Shown: piece by piece, positions 1-7,278 of the stretch
How the letters are laid out: every line of letters starts with the position of its first letter
Numbering within the stretch: the first letter of the stretch is position 1
Origin: Ignavibacteriaceae bacterium
Lineage (GTDB): Bacteria > Bacteroidota > Ignavibacteria > Ignavibacteriales > Ignavibacteriaceae
DNA: 9,378 bases
Assembly: GCA_025449775.1 (NCBI GenBank)
Contig: JANWIS010000028.1
Span: 1-9,378, forward strand
Reading direction: 5' to 3'
Program-made: the position numbers and the translations under genes
The notes under the pieces: model-generated
Told to the model about the DNA's origin: nothing
Database searches by the model: none
What the model saw: the letters and a program-made list of their open reading frames with translations, nothing else

Positions 1-2
1 AC

Positions 3-236
3 AGAATAAATGCACCTGAAGTTTCGGGTGTTGAAAAACCTGAAGGAATAAAATCGCGTGATTTTCTCCGGAGTAAAATTCTCGGGAAGGAAGTTACCAT
101 CGAAACTTTCAAAGATAAGGAAGAAAAGTACGGAAGGTATCTTGCAGAGATCTGGCTCGAGGAAAAAAAAGGCGAGTTCACCAACATAAATGACTTATTG
201 GTGACAGAAAAATTTGCTGCATATAAAAAGTATTAA
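3..236 (+). CDS. Staphylococcal nuclease-like (SNase/TNase fold) protein, 3' part only
   Basis: Reading frame open from the left edge to a TAA at 234-236; 77 residues are visible and the start lies outside the window. Family knowledge: SNase-fold proteins are OB-fold phosphodiesterases that cut DNA or RNA with calcium, and are often secreted. Seen here: the fragment opens with RINAPE, matching the VDTPE loop of staphylococcal nuclease, so the catalytic Glu (Glu43) is present. YGRYLAEIW (residues 43-51 of the fragment, Arg codon 135-137) matches the YGRGLAYIY segment with catalytic Arg87. The end, NINDLLVTEKFAAYKKY, matches the usual NxxLLxxGLA helix of the fold. The Asp of the calcium site (Asp40) appears as Asn, so metal use may differ. 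Arg35 and any signal peptide lie upstream. gldC follows after 17 bases, which suggests co-transcription. Family is fairly sure; activity is not. Confidence 0.8.
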   Translation, partial: RINAPEVSGVEKPEGIKSRDFLRSKILGKEVTIETFKDKEEKYGRYLAEIWLEEKKGEFTNINDLLVTEKFAAYKKY

Positions 237-253
237 ACCAAACTGAAGCAGAA

Positions 254-592
254 ATGAAAAAAGAATCCGAGATAAAATTATTCATCACGATTGATGAAAA
301 GAAAACACCTGAAAAAATAGAATGGGAAGCTGACGATGCAGAAATTTCAGGAAAGAAAAATGCACAGACTGTGATGCTTTCTTTATGGGATGAGAAAGAT
401 AAAATGACTTACAGCATTGATCTTTGGACTAAGGAAATGACAGTTGAAGATATGAATGTTCACTTCCACCAAATATTTCTTAAAATGGCAGATACTTTTC
501 AACGTGCAACAAGGAATACTTCTGCAGCAGATTTAATTAAAAAATTCAGTTCAGAATTTGCTGATGAGCTTGGTTTAAAAAATATTTTATAA
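254..592 (+). CDS. gldC: Gliding motility protein GldC homologue
   Basis: A 112-residue acidic protein without signal peptide or membrane segment, so probably cytoplasmic. I recognise it as GldC from the conserved pattern: an N-terminal SEIKLFITIDEKKTPEKIEW stretch, EADDAEI, then VMLSLWDEKDKMTYSIDLWTKEM in the middle, and a helical ADTFQRATRN segment near residue 80. Length agrees with family members. GldC was found through Flavobacterium gliding genes; its biochemical role is not established and many non-gliding Bacteroidota and relatives carry it. It lies outside any gld/T9SS cluster here, following the SNase-like gene by 17 bases with no obvious promoter between. The ATG at 254 is the natural start and has no convincing Shine-Dalgarno sequence, as is common in this lineage. 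It converges on the dehydrogenase gene with only 8 T-rich bases between stops. Confidence 0.85.
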   Translation: MKKESEIKLFITIDEKKTPEKIEWEADDAEISGKKNAQTVMLSLWDEKDKMTYSIDLWTKEMTVEDMNVHFHQIFLKMADTFQRATRNTSAADLIKKFSSEFADELGLKNIL

Positions 593-600
593 TTTTTTTA

Positions 601-1725
601 CTAATTACCGTACGCAATCCTGTAAATTACTCCGGCATAATCATCGGATACGAGCAGAGAACCGTCGGGTAATTGCTGAATATCAACTGGTCTGCCTGAA
701 ACCGATTCACCATTGTGCCAGCCTTCTGCAAAAGTTTCATAGCTGATCGCATTATTTCCCTGGAGACGAACTAACATTATCCTGTACCCGATTTTTTCTG
801 ATCGGTTCCATGATCCATGTTCAGCAATAAAAATCTGGTTACGGTATTCAGCCGGAAACATTGTGCCTGTATAAAATCTCATTCCAAGTGCGGCAACATG
901 AGGACCAAGCTCCTGAATCGGTTTTGTATAAAGTGAAGTATCAATGCCGGAACCAAAATCAGGATCGATAATATTATTTCCATGCATGAAAGGGAATCCA
1001 AAATGCAAATCAATTTGTGAAGCGTGATTCAATTCATCGGGTGGAAGATTGTCGCCGAGATAATCTCTTCCGTTATCTGTGAACCACAATTCATTTGTTA
1101 AAGGATGAAAATCAAAACCAACTGAGTTGCGGATTCCGTGGGCAAAAACTTCATGATTAGTACCGTCAGAATTCATTCTCGTTATTGATGCAAAACGTTC
1201 GTCAGTGCTAAGACAAACATTACAAGGTGCACCAACCGGAACATAAAGTTTTCCATCCGGACCAAATCGAATGAACTTCCAGCCGTGATGTCTTTCCGTT
1301 GGAAAGTCATCTTTAACAACTTCTGGGAATGGTCTGTCTCTGTATGTATTTTCAATATGATTAAAACGAATTATCCGGCTGACTTCAGCCACATAAAGAT
1401 CACCATCTTTTATTGCTACTCCATTCGGCATATCCAATCCAGATGCAACAACAATAACCTCATCGGCAATATAGTCGTTGTTTTCATCAACAACTGCGTA
1501 CACATTTCCATCCACTGCTCTCATTCCAACAAATAAAATTCCTGATTCACTCAAAGCCATTGAACGGGCTCCATCAACATTGTACGCATAAACTGTCAGG
1601 CTAAATCCGTCTGGTAATCTGATTTCTGATTGCTGGAATGTTCCTTCATCTACATTACAGGAAATGAAAATAATGAAAAGGATTAAAGTGATTTTTTTCG
1701 AAATGGATTTTAGTATGGTAATCAT
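601..1725 (-). CDS. PQQ-dependent sugar (sorbosone-type) dehydrogenase family lipoprotein
   Basis: 374 residues forming a predicted beta-propeller of the soluble glucose/L-sorbosone dehydrogenase family (GSDH, COG2133), which oxidises sugars or aldoses with PQQ in the periplasm or on the envelope. The N-terminus is a lipoprotein signal: Lys-rich start, hydrophobic stretch about residues 12-22, and Cys23 in FISC. HGWKFIRFGPDG places His147 where soluble glucose dehydrogenase has its general base His144, with the same spacing to the GPD turn. HGIRNSVGF supplies Arg199-Asn200, matching the Arg228-Asn229 pair at PQQ. Further family blocks are WFTDNGRDYLGDNLPPDELN (214-233), FGFPFMHG (242-249), GPHVAALGMRFY (274-285) and FIAEHGSWNR (299-308). 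CNVC (168-171) lacks a following His, so it is not a haem site. No cytochrome domain is attached, so the electron acceptor is unknown. It lies 68 bases after the permease gene and may be co-transcribed. Substrate and true PQQ dependence are inferred from family only. Confidence 0.82.
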   Translation of the reverse strand: MITILKSISKKITLILFIIFISCNVDEGTFQQSEIRLPDGFSLTVYAYNVDGARSMALSESGILFVGMRAVDGNVYAVVDENNDYIADEVIVVASGLDMPNGVAIKDGDLYVAEVSRIIRFNHIENTYRDRPFPEVVKDDFPTERHHGWKFIRFGPDGKLYVPVGAPCNVCLSTDERFASITRMNSDGTNHEVFAHGIRNSVGFDFHPLTNELWFTDNGRDYLGDNLPPDELNHASQIDLHFGFPFMHGNNIIDPDFGSGIDTSLYTKPIQELGPHVAALGMRFYTGTMFPAEYRNQIFIAEHGSWNRSEKIGYRIMLVRLQGNNAISYETFAEGWHNGESVSGRPVDIQQLPDGSLLVSDDYAGVIYRIAYGN

Positions 1726-1771
1726 TTTTAATAATTATTGTTAGTATTTATAAACTTGATTACAGGTTAAA

Positions 1772-1789
1772 AATATTTTACAAAATATT
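1772..1789 (-). terminator. AT-only inverted repeat, possible weak terminator after the permease gene
   Basis: Two perfect 8-base arms (AATATTTT and AAAATATT) surround AC on the plus strand. The repeat begins 4 bases past the permease stop. Read on the minus strand it is followed by a run of five T, as in an intrinsic terminator. The stem has no GC pair, so termination would be weak, and an operator is an equal possibility. Confidence 0.3.
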
Positions 1790-1793
1790 CAGG

Positions 1794-3074
1794 TCAGTTT
1801 TTCTTTCCAAAAGCCGGATCAAACTTAATAAACTTTGTTATAACAAAAGCAGGGATTGTGGAAATACAAACCCAGATGAAAAAATTCTGATAACCGATCT
1901 GTTCCTGTATCCAACCGCTGACCATACCCGGCAGCATCATTCCAAGCGCCATAAAACCCGTTGCAATTGCATAATGTGTAGTTTTAAATTCACCTTCTGA
2001 AATGTAAATAAGATAAAGCAAAAAAGCAGTAAACCCGAAACCGTAACCGAATTGTTCAATTGCAACGCAAATATTTATCAGAATAAAATTACTGGTTTGG
2101 GTTGCAGCCAGGTAAACATAAACCAGGTCGGGAAGATTAATTGCAATAAGCATCCACCAGATCCAGAATTTCAAACCATGTTTTGCTGCGGCAATTCCTC
2201 CAAGAATTCCGCCGAGTGATAAAGCAATTACTCCAATCGTTCCATAAGTAATTCCAACCTGGCTGGTTGTTAGTCCAAGTCCGCCGGCTTCTTTCGGATC
2301 AAGAAGGAATGGGGAAGCCATTTTAATTAATTGTGATTCACCAAGCCGGTAAAATAAAATGAAAGCGAGTACGGTTAATATTTCTTTCTTCCTGAAGAAT
2401 GAAAGAAATGTGTTTAGAAAATCCTGTAAAAATTTTTTCAGACTAATTTCAATTCGAACTGAATCGGATACCGGATGTGGAAGAATAAATAAATGATAGA
2501 TGAAAAACATTACAAACAACCCGGCAATTACAAAAAAAGTTATTATCCATGCAAAAGGAATATCACCAGTTGATTGTTCAAGCTGACCGGCAAGTATCAC
2601 AAGCAATCCCTGACCTCCGATAAAAGCAATCCTGTAAAATGTAGATCTTATTCCAACAAAAACTGCCTGCTGATGTTCTTTTAATCCAAGCATATAAAAA
2701 CCATCAGCAGCAATGTCGTGTGTTGCAGAGCTGAATGCAATCAGCCAGAGGAATGCAAGTGTATATTGAAAAAATTTTTCAGTAGGGAGAGTGAGTGCAA
2801 CTCCTGCCAAAGCGGTACCGATAATAAATTGCATCAGAATTATCCAATAGCGTTTTGTTTTAAGCAGGTCAACTGCAGGACTCCAGAAAGGTTTTATTAC
2901 CCACGGCAAATAAAGCCAGCTTGTGTAGAGAGCAATTTCCGCATTAGAAATATTAAGCCGTTTGTACATAATTACTGAAACAGTCATCACAACAACGTAT
3001 GGAAATCCTTCAGCGAGATACAGAGAGGGAATCCAAAGCCAGGGTTTTTTTTCTTCTTTAATATTATCTTTCAT
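1794..3074 (-). CDS. AmpG-like MFS permease (probable muropeptide or sugar importer)
   Basis: 426 residues, very hydrophobic, about 12 predicted membrane helices; inner membrane. It belongs to the AmpG/PAT branch of the major facilitator superfamily. Residues showing this: YLAEGFPYVV in helix 1 (19-28), LPWVIKPFWSPAVD in the first loop (56-69), comparable to the WKFLWSPLMDRY region of AmpG, and SSATHDIAADG (115-125), comparable to AmpG's ASQDIVFDA. E. coli AmpG is longer (491 residues, two extra helices) and imports GlcNAc-anhydroMurNAc peptides for wall recycling. I chose the ATG at 3072-3074; a TTG one codon upstream is also in frame but less likely. Either start lies inside the end of the kinase gene (11-base overlap with the ATG), so translation is probably coupled. 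No Shine-Dalgarno sequence is visible. The pairing with an amino-sugar kinase supports a recycling role; the exact substrate is unproven and another sugar or peptide is possible. Confidence 0.82.
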   Translation of the reverse strand: MKDNIKEEKKPWLWIPSLYLAEGFPYVVVMTVSVIMYKRLNISNAEIALYTSWLYLPWVIKPFWSPAVDLLKTKRYWIILMQFIIGTALAGVALTLPTEKFFQYTLAFLWLIAFSSATHDIAADGFYMLGLKEHQQAVFVGIRSTFYRIAFIGGQGLLVILAGQLEQSTGDIPFAWIITFFVIAGLFVMFFIYHLFILPHPVSDSVRIEISLKKFLQDFLNTFLSFFRKKEILTVLAFILFYRLGESQLIKMASPFLLDPKEAGGLGLTTSQVGITYGTIGVIALSLGGILGGIAAAKHGLKFWIWWMLIAINLPDLVYVYLAATQTSNFILINICVAIEQFGYGFGFTAFLLYLIYISEGEFKTTHYAIATGFMALGMMLPGMVSGWIQEQIGYQNFFIWVCISTIPAFVITKFIKFDPAFGKKN

Positions 3075-3990
3075 CAACTATTTGTTTTGCTAAAAGAATG
3101 GCGCCGTTCAATGGAGAGGAAAAAGGTTTGACAATATCAACATTTGGTAAATTCGTTTTGATTTTCCTTCTGATTAATTCTGAATAAAAATTTTTATTGT
3201 CAATAAGGCTTCCTGAAAAAGATAAGCTGACTCTTCCTGCAGAAATTTTATTTATGATTGATTTAATGTGCAGAATTAATTCATCTGCTTCTTCATCAAG
3301 AATATTTTCTGCTATTTCATCACCTTCATCTGCAGCTTCAATTACAATTTTAGCAAGTGAAGCGATATCGAGCTTCTCTTTATAAACTTTATTAATTAGT
3401 GAATCAGAAAAATTAATATTCATTTTATCATTTAGTATTTGAGTGATGAGAGTTTTTTCACCTCGGTCATCGGATTCTTTCGATACAGCATTTAAAGCTT
3501 TTCTTCCAATTGAATATCCGCTTCCTTCATCGCCGATCAATCTTCCGAATCCGCCGACACGATGAATATTTCCTTTTTCATCTTTACCAAAAAGAATTGA
3601 TCCTGTACCGGCAATTAAAATGCAGCCTGAAGAATTCGGGAAAGCTCCTTCGAGTGTAATATGTGCATCACTTACAACCTTAACTGTTTTAAAGTGAACT
3701 CTTTGCTGATCCGCATAATCTTTAAAACTTTTTTCAAGTAATTGAGCATCTTCATTTCTTCCTGCACCTGCAGTGCCAATTACAATCTGCTTTATATCAG
3801 AAAAGTCTCCTTCAAGCTGAAACAGGTTCTCTTCGATCAAGCTGAAAATGTTCGCAACAGCTTCTTCAACTCCTATCACCAGGTAGTTTGAAGGCTTGCC
3901 TGAAGTCTGGTGAATTATTTTTCCCGACAGATCTGCAACTGCACAATCTGTCTTTGTTCCACCGCCGTCTATTCCGATAAGGTATTTCAT
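3064..3990 (-). CDS. BadF/BadG/BcrA/BcrD-family N-acetylglucosamine kinase-like protein
   Basis: 308-residue cytoplasmic kinase of the ASKHA (hexokinase/actin) fold, likely transferring phosphate from ATP to an amino sugar such as GlcNAc or MurNAc. Visible motifs in order: phosphate-1 loop IDGGGTKTDC (7-16), catalytic Asp108 in VVSDAH, phosphate-2 loop AGTGSILFG (127-135), the GGFGRLIGDEGSGYSIG block (146-162) typical of NagK/MurK proteins, the adenosine loop SFSGSLI (257-263), and SPLNGAI (292-298) near the end. BadF proper is a benzoyl-CoA reductase activator with an Fe-S cluster; the pattern of cluster cysteines is not seen here, which favours the sugar-kinase branch. The ATG at 3990 gives the phosphate loop at the expected distance. 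It is the first gene of the minus-strand set, and its last codons overlap the start of the AmpG-like permease, pointing to import and phosphorylation of wall-derived sugars. Whether GlcNAc, MurNAc or glucosamine is the substrate cannot be read from sequence. Confidence 0.85.
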   Translation of the reverse strand: MKYLIGIDGGGTKTDCAVADLSGKIIHQTSGKPSNYLVIGVEEAVANIFSLIEENLFQLEGDFSDIKQIVIGTAGAGRNEDAQLLEKSFKDYADQQRVHFKTVKVVSDAHITLEGAFPNSSGCILIAGTGSILFGKDEKGNIHRVGGFGRLIGDEGSGYSIGRKALNAVSKESDDRGEKTLITQILNDKMNINFSDSLINKVYKEKLDIASLAKIVIEAADEGDEIAENILDEEADELILHIKSIINKISAGRVSLSFSGSLIDNKNFYSELIRRKIKTNLPNVDIVKPFSSPLNGAILLAKQIVDER

Positions 3991-4143
3991 AATAAAATAT
4001 TTATTGATTTATGTGCTAAAATACCTAAAAAAGTAACTATGAGAAATATTCTTTTGTGAGATAAATATTAAATGCTCATGCTTTGCTTTTTTCATTTTAT
4101 TATATTCACACCTGAGATGAATAAAAGGTTGAACAAATAAACT
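3991..4143. promoter_or_regulatory. Divergent intergenic region
   Basis: These 153 AT-rich bases separate the divergently read kinase and aminotransferase-fold genes, so promoters for both should lie here. TATATT at 4101-4106 (plus) and TATAAT at 4099-4104 (minus) overlap and resemble -10 boxes, but neither has a partner -35 at proper spacing, and no clean TAnnTTTG box is present. The exact promoters are therefore unresolved. Confidence 0.35.
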
Positions 4144-5640
4144 ATGAAAAATCTCGAAGAATATTTCTCTCAGTTCAGGGAAAATATTTTAGGATATCAC
4201 AAATCTTTCACTTCACCTTATGGTGAAAAGAGAATTGTTTATGCTGACTGGATTGCGAGCGGACGTTTATACAAACCAATTGAAGATAGGATAAGAAATG
4301 TATTCGGTCCGTTAGTTGGAAATACTCACTCGGAATCAAGTGAAACCGGTACTTCTATGACTTACGCTTATCATCACGCTCACGAAATAATTAAAAAACA
4401 CTGTAATGCAGGAAAAGATGATGTCATAATAACTACAGGTTCCGGAATGACAGGAGTTGTCTGCAAATTTCAGAGACTGCTTGGATTAAAAATTCCTGAA
4501 CAATTAAAAGATTATCTCAAACTTCCCGATGAGCTTCGTCCGATAGTTTTTGTAACTCATATGGAACATCATTCAAACCACACAACCTGGCTTGAGACAA
4601 TAGCTGATGTTATTGTTATTGCATCTAATGAAGAGGGATTGGTTGATACCAATGACCTTGAAGAAAAACTTATAAAATATAAAAAGAGAGAATTAAAGAT
4701 TGGTGCATTCACAGCTTGCTCGAATGTTACCGGGATTGAAACATCATACCGGAAGCTTGCAAAGTTAATGCACAAACACGGCGGATATTGTTTTATTGAT
4801 TATGCTTGTTCAGCTCCTTATGTAAATATGGATATGCATCCTTCTGATCCTGAGGAGAAGCTGGATGCAATTTATTTTTCTCCTCATAAATTTCTCGGCG
4901 GACCTGGTTCATCCGGAGTTTTGATTTTTGATTCACAGCTTTACAAAAATAAAGTTCCCGATCAGCCAGGAGGCGGAACAGTTGACTGGACTAATCCATG
5001 GGGACAGCACAAATTTGTTTCAAACATAGAAACAAGAGAAGATGGTGGAACACCTGCATTCCTTCAGGCAATAAAATCAGCGTTGTGTATTAGTCTCAAA
5101 GAAGAAATGAGCATCAGCAAGTTACGTGAACGTGAAGAAGAATTAATGAAAATTGCTTTTAGCGAAATGGTAAGAATACGTGGACTGAATATTCTTGCAC
5201 CACATATTCAGAAACGACTTGGAGCAATTTCTTTTTATGTTGATGATATTCATTACAATCTGATTGTTAAACTTTTGAACGATCGTTACGGTGTGCAAAC
5301 AAGAGGCGGTTGTTCATGCGCTGGTACATATGGACATTATCTGTTGCACATCGATCAGCAAAGATCAAAACAGATAACTGATAAAATTGATGAAGGTGAT
5401 TTTTCAGACAGACCCGGCTGGGTAAGAATGTCAATTCATCCAACGATGACTAATGATGAACTTTATTTGATTACCAATGCTATTAATGAAATTGTAGAAA
5501 ATATTGATGAGTGGGAAAAAGATTATAATTATGATATTCACAAAAATGAATACTTCCACATTTCTACTAATGGTAAAGAATCTGAACGAGTAAAAAACTG
5601 GTTTGACCTTTCGCAAAAAGAATCAGTTGAGATTGACTGA
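4144..5640 (+). CDS. Cysteine desulfurase-like, class V aminotransferase-fold PLP enzyme
   Basis: 498-residue predicted cytoplasmic PLP enzyme. SufS-type desulfurases release sulfur from cysteine as a protein persulfide; this protein has the same layout. THMEHHSNHTTW (138-149) carries the His that stacks on PLP. FIDYACSAP (217-225) has Asp219 for the pyridine nitrogen. SPHKFLGG (246-253) holds Lys249, the PLP Schiff-base lysine. RGGCSCAGTYGH (387-398) aligns Cys392 with the catalytic Cys of SufS and Arg387 with its substrate-binding Arg. Differences: the Gln usually at position 222 (DGAQA in SufS) is Cys, and an extra Cys390 sits two residues before Cys392. SufS is about 405 residues, so this protein is about 90 longer, from insertions near 60-80 and 400-425 and a charged tail after 450. 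No sufBCD, iscU or sulfur acceptor gene is nearby, so a desulfurase role is unproven; selenocysteine lyase or another lyase is possible. The start follows an A/T-rich leader without a Shine-Dalgarno sequence. Confidence 0.8.
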   Translation: MKNLEEYFSQFRENILGYHKSFTSPYGEKRIVYADWIASGRLYKPIEDRIRNVFGPLVGNTHSESSETGTSMTYAYHHAHEIIKKHCNAGKDDVIITTGSGMTGVVCKFQRLLGLKIPEQLKDYLKLPDELRPIVFVTHMEHHSNHTTWLETIADVIVIASNEEGLVDTNDLEEKLIKYKKRELKIGAFTACSNVTGIETSYRKLAKLMHKHGGYCFIDYACSAPYVNMDMHPSDPEEKLDAIYFSPHKFLGGPGSSGVLIFDSQLYKNKVPDQPGGGTVDWTNPWGQHKFVSNIETREDGGTPAFLQAIKSALCISLKEEMSISKLREREEELMKIAFSEMVRIRGLNILAPHIQKRLGAISFYVDDIHYNLIVKLLNDRYGVQTRGGCSCAGTYGHYLLHIDQQRSKQITDKIDEGDFSDRPGWVRMSIHPTMTNDELYLITNAINEIVENIDEWEKDYNYDIHKNEYFHISTNGKESERVKNWFDLSQKESVEID

Positions 5641-5661
5641 CCTTTATTTTTCATCTCTGAA

Positions 5662-7254
5662 TTAAAAAGAAAATTGCCTGATTACTTTATTAACTTCTTC
5701 TTCAGTCATCCCGCTTCCATAAATAATATCTTTAGCTGGAATTTTTTGTTCCGGAGCGGTTTCAGTTCTTTCATATTGATAACTTTCTTTTAACGGCAAA
5801 TTCCCGGCACGTTCTCTCAATCTCTCTTCTATCTCTTTGATGAACCAATCTTTTCCTCCTTTATACTTATTCGAATCAAATCTATCAACACATTTACCTT
5901 TGTTTATCGGATTAGTTTCAAAAGCGAGACTTTTAATATTTAAAAGATGTTTTGCAGTTACATTGTCTGAGATGATCGAACCTCCCCATGTTCCGGGACC
6001 TAAAGTCATTGAAGGATCGAGAGAAGTTGTATATCCAACAGCTCCGATTGAAGCAACAGTATTCACAAGAATTCTGAATGCAGGTTTTTCGAGTGCAAAT
6101 TTCATAATGATCGGTTCATCGTTTGAATGAATTACCATTGTGTGACCGATTCCTCCAAACTTTAAAAGCTCTATACAGCGATGACATCCTTCAAGCCAGC
6201 CATCAACAACATAAAAAGAAAGTATTGGTGAAAGCTTTTCCATTGAAAGCGGTTCCTTCCTTCCTACATCATAACAAGTAGCCATTAATACACGTGTGTT
6301 TTCAGGAACAGAAAATCCCGCATAATTTGCAATGAACGTTGCAGACTTTCCAACAATATCAGGATTGATTCTAAGATTTGTTTGTACTGCTTTTGCAAGT
6401 TTTTCTTTTTCTTCAGCATTCACAAAATAACAGCCAAGAGATTTTGATTCTTCAATTACTTTTTCTTTTAAAGGAAGATCGACAATCATTGATTGCTCTG
6501 ATGAACAGAGTGTTCCGTTATCAAACGTGGTTCCATAAACTATATCGGCAACAGCTTTCTGATAATTTGCTGTCCGCTCAATGAATGCCGGAACATTTCC
6601 TGAACCGACACCGTACGCCGGTTTACCGGAACTGTAAGCGGCTTTCACCATCGGGTTGCTTCCGGTTGCAAGAATAACTGCAATATTTTTATCACGCATC
6701 AAAGCATCTGTTCCTTCGATGGTAGGTTTCTGCATACATTGAATTATTCCTTTCGGTGCGCCTGCATTTTCAGCAGCATCAGATAAAACTTTTAGTGATT
6801 CAGCAGTACATTTTGCAGTTCTCGGGTGAGGACTGGCTACAATCGCATTTCTGCTTTTTAGAGATATAAGTGCTTTAAACATTGCCGTTGAAGTTGGATT
6901 AGTAGATGGAATTAAAGCGCAAACAACTCCCATTGGTGCAGCAATTTTTAGAACTTTTCCATTTGCTTCTTCTGCAATTATGCCCACTGTTTTTAAATTC
7001 TTAATTGATTCATAAACATTTTTTGTCCCGAATTGATTTTTGATAATCTTATCTTCATAAACTCCGAACCCGCTTTCATCGCATGCCATTCTTGCAAGTT
7101 TTGCTGAAGCTTCATATCCTGCTTCAGCCATTGCTTTAATAATTTTATCAACTTGCTGTTGAGAGAAGTGCTGGTACTCAAGCTGTGCTTCTTTTGCTTT
7201 TGCAGCAAGATTTCGTGCTTCCTGTATTGAAAGCAGATCTTTATCCAAAATCAT
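5662..7254 (-). CDS. CoA-acylating aldehyde dehydrogenase (acetaldehyde/propionaldehyde dehydrogenase type)
   Basis: 530 residues from the chosen ATG. Family: EutE/PduP/AdhE-N-like enzymes convert an aldehyde, CoA and NAD+ to acyl-CoA and NADH, or the reverse. Seen: an N-terminal helical region (1-60), the cofactor-side block IPSTNPTSTAMFKAL (115-129), GVGSGNVPAFIE (215-226), the catalytic Cys250 in NGTLCSSEQS, SPILSFYVVD (342-351), GGIGHTMVIHS (367-377), and GPGTWGGSIISDNV (419-432). The Cys context and lack of the usual ALDH Glu motif fit the acylating branch. EutE and PduP are about 465 residues; the surplus is a roughly 60-residue C-terminal extension with a charged linker and a short amphipathic helix (517-530). 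An in-frame TTG at 7281 would add 9 residues, but it lies within the promoter's TATATTTG box, whereas the ATG at 7254 has AGGAG 7 bases upstream; hence the ATG. It is preceded by its own promoter and read in the same direction as the LytTR operon. Substrate aldehyde is unknown. Confidence 0.85.
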   Translation of the reverse strand: MILDKDLLSIQEARNLAAKAKEAQLEYQHFSQQQVDKIIKAMAEAGYEASAKLARMACDESGFGVYEDKIIKNQFGTKNVYESIKNLKTVGIIAEEANGKVLKIAAPMGVVCALIPSTNPTSTAMFKALISLKSRNAIVASPHPRTAKCTAESLKVLSDAAENAGAPKGIIQCMQKPTIEGTDALMRDKNIAVILATGSNPMVKAAYSSGKPAYGVGSGNVPAFIERTANYQKAVADIVYGTTFDNGTLCSSEQSMIVDLPLKEKVIEESKSLGCYFVNAEEKEKLAKAVQTNLRINPDIVGKSATFIANYAGFSVPENTRVLMATCYDVGRKEPLSMEKLSPILSFYVVDGWLEGCHRCIELLKFGGIGHTMVIHSNDEPIIMKFALEKPAFRILVNTVASIGAVGYTTSLDPSMTLGPGTWGGSIISDNVTAKHLLNIKSLAFETNPINKGKCVDRFDSNKYKGGKDWFIKEIEERLRERAGNLPLKESYQYERTETAPEQKIPAKDIIYGSGMTEEEVNKVIRQFSF

Positions 7255-7261
7255 TTTTATA

Positions 7262-7266
7262 CTCCT
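7262..7266 (-). promoter_or_regulatory. Strong Shine-Dalgarno site of the aldehyde dehydrogenase gene
   Basis: The minus strand reads AGGAG, 7 bases before the ATG at 7254. It is the only clear Shine-Dalgarno sequence among the genes of this window, and it decides the start in favour of that ATG. Confidence 0.75.
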
Positions 7267-7278
7267 GGTTGGTCTCGG

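Noticed and set aside
1213..1224. CxxC (CNVC) in the sugar dehydrogenase as a haem-c or metal site
   Set aside because: No His follows the second Cys, so it is not a haem-binding CxxCH; a disulfide or structural pair is more likely.
1285..1536. Open frame on the plus strand inside the sugar dehydrogenase gene
   Set aside because: It is antisense to a well-supported gene and its translation has no recognisable motif or sensible composition.
3075..3077. TTG as start of the AmpG-like permease
   Set aside because: The next codon is ATG, which is far more likely; no Shine-Dalgarno sequence favours the TTG.
4099..4104. TATAAT on the minus strand as a -10 box for the kinase gene
   Set aside because: The nearest TTG-type -35 candidate is about 26 bases away, too far, and TATAAT-like strings are expected by chance in such AT-rich sequence.
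5641..5661. Bidirectional terminator between the convergent aminotransferase-fold and aldehyde dehydrogenase genes
   Set aside because: Only 21 bases, and I could find no stem with a following T run.
5837..6130. Open frame of about 97 codons on the plus strand within the aldehyde dehydrogenase gene
   Set aside because: It mirrors a conserved coding region on the other strand; no family resemblance and no start signal.
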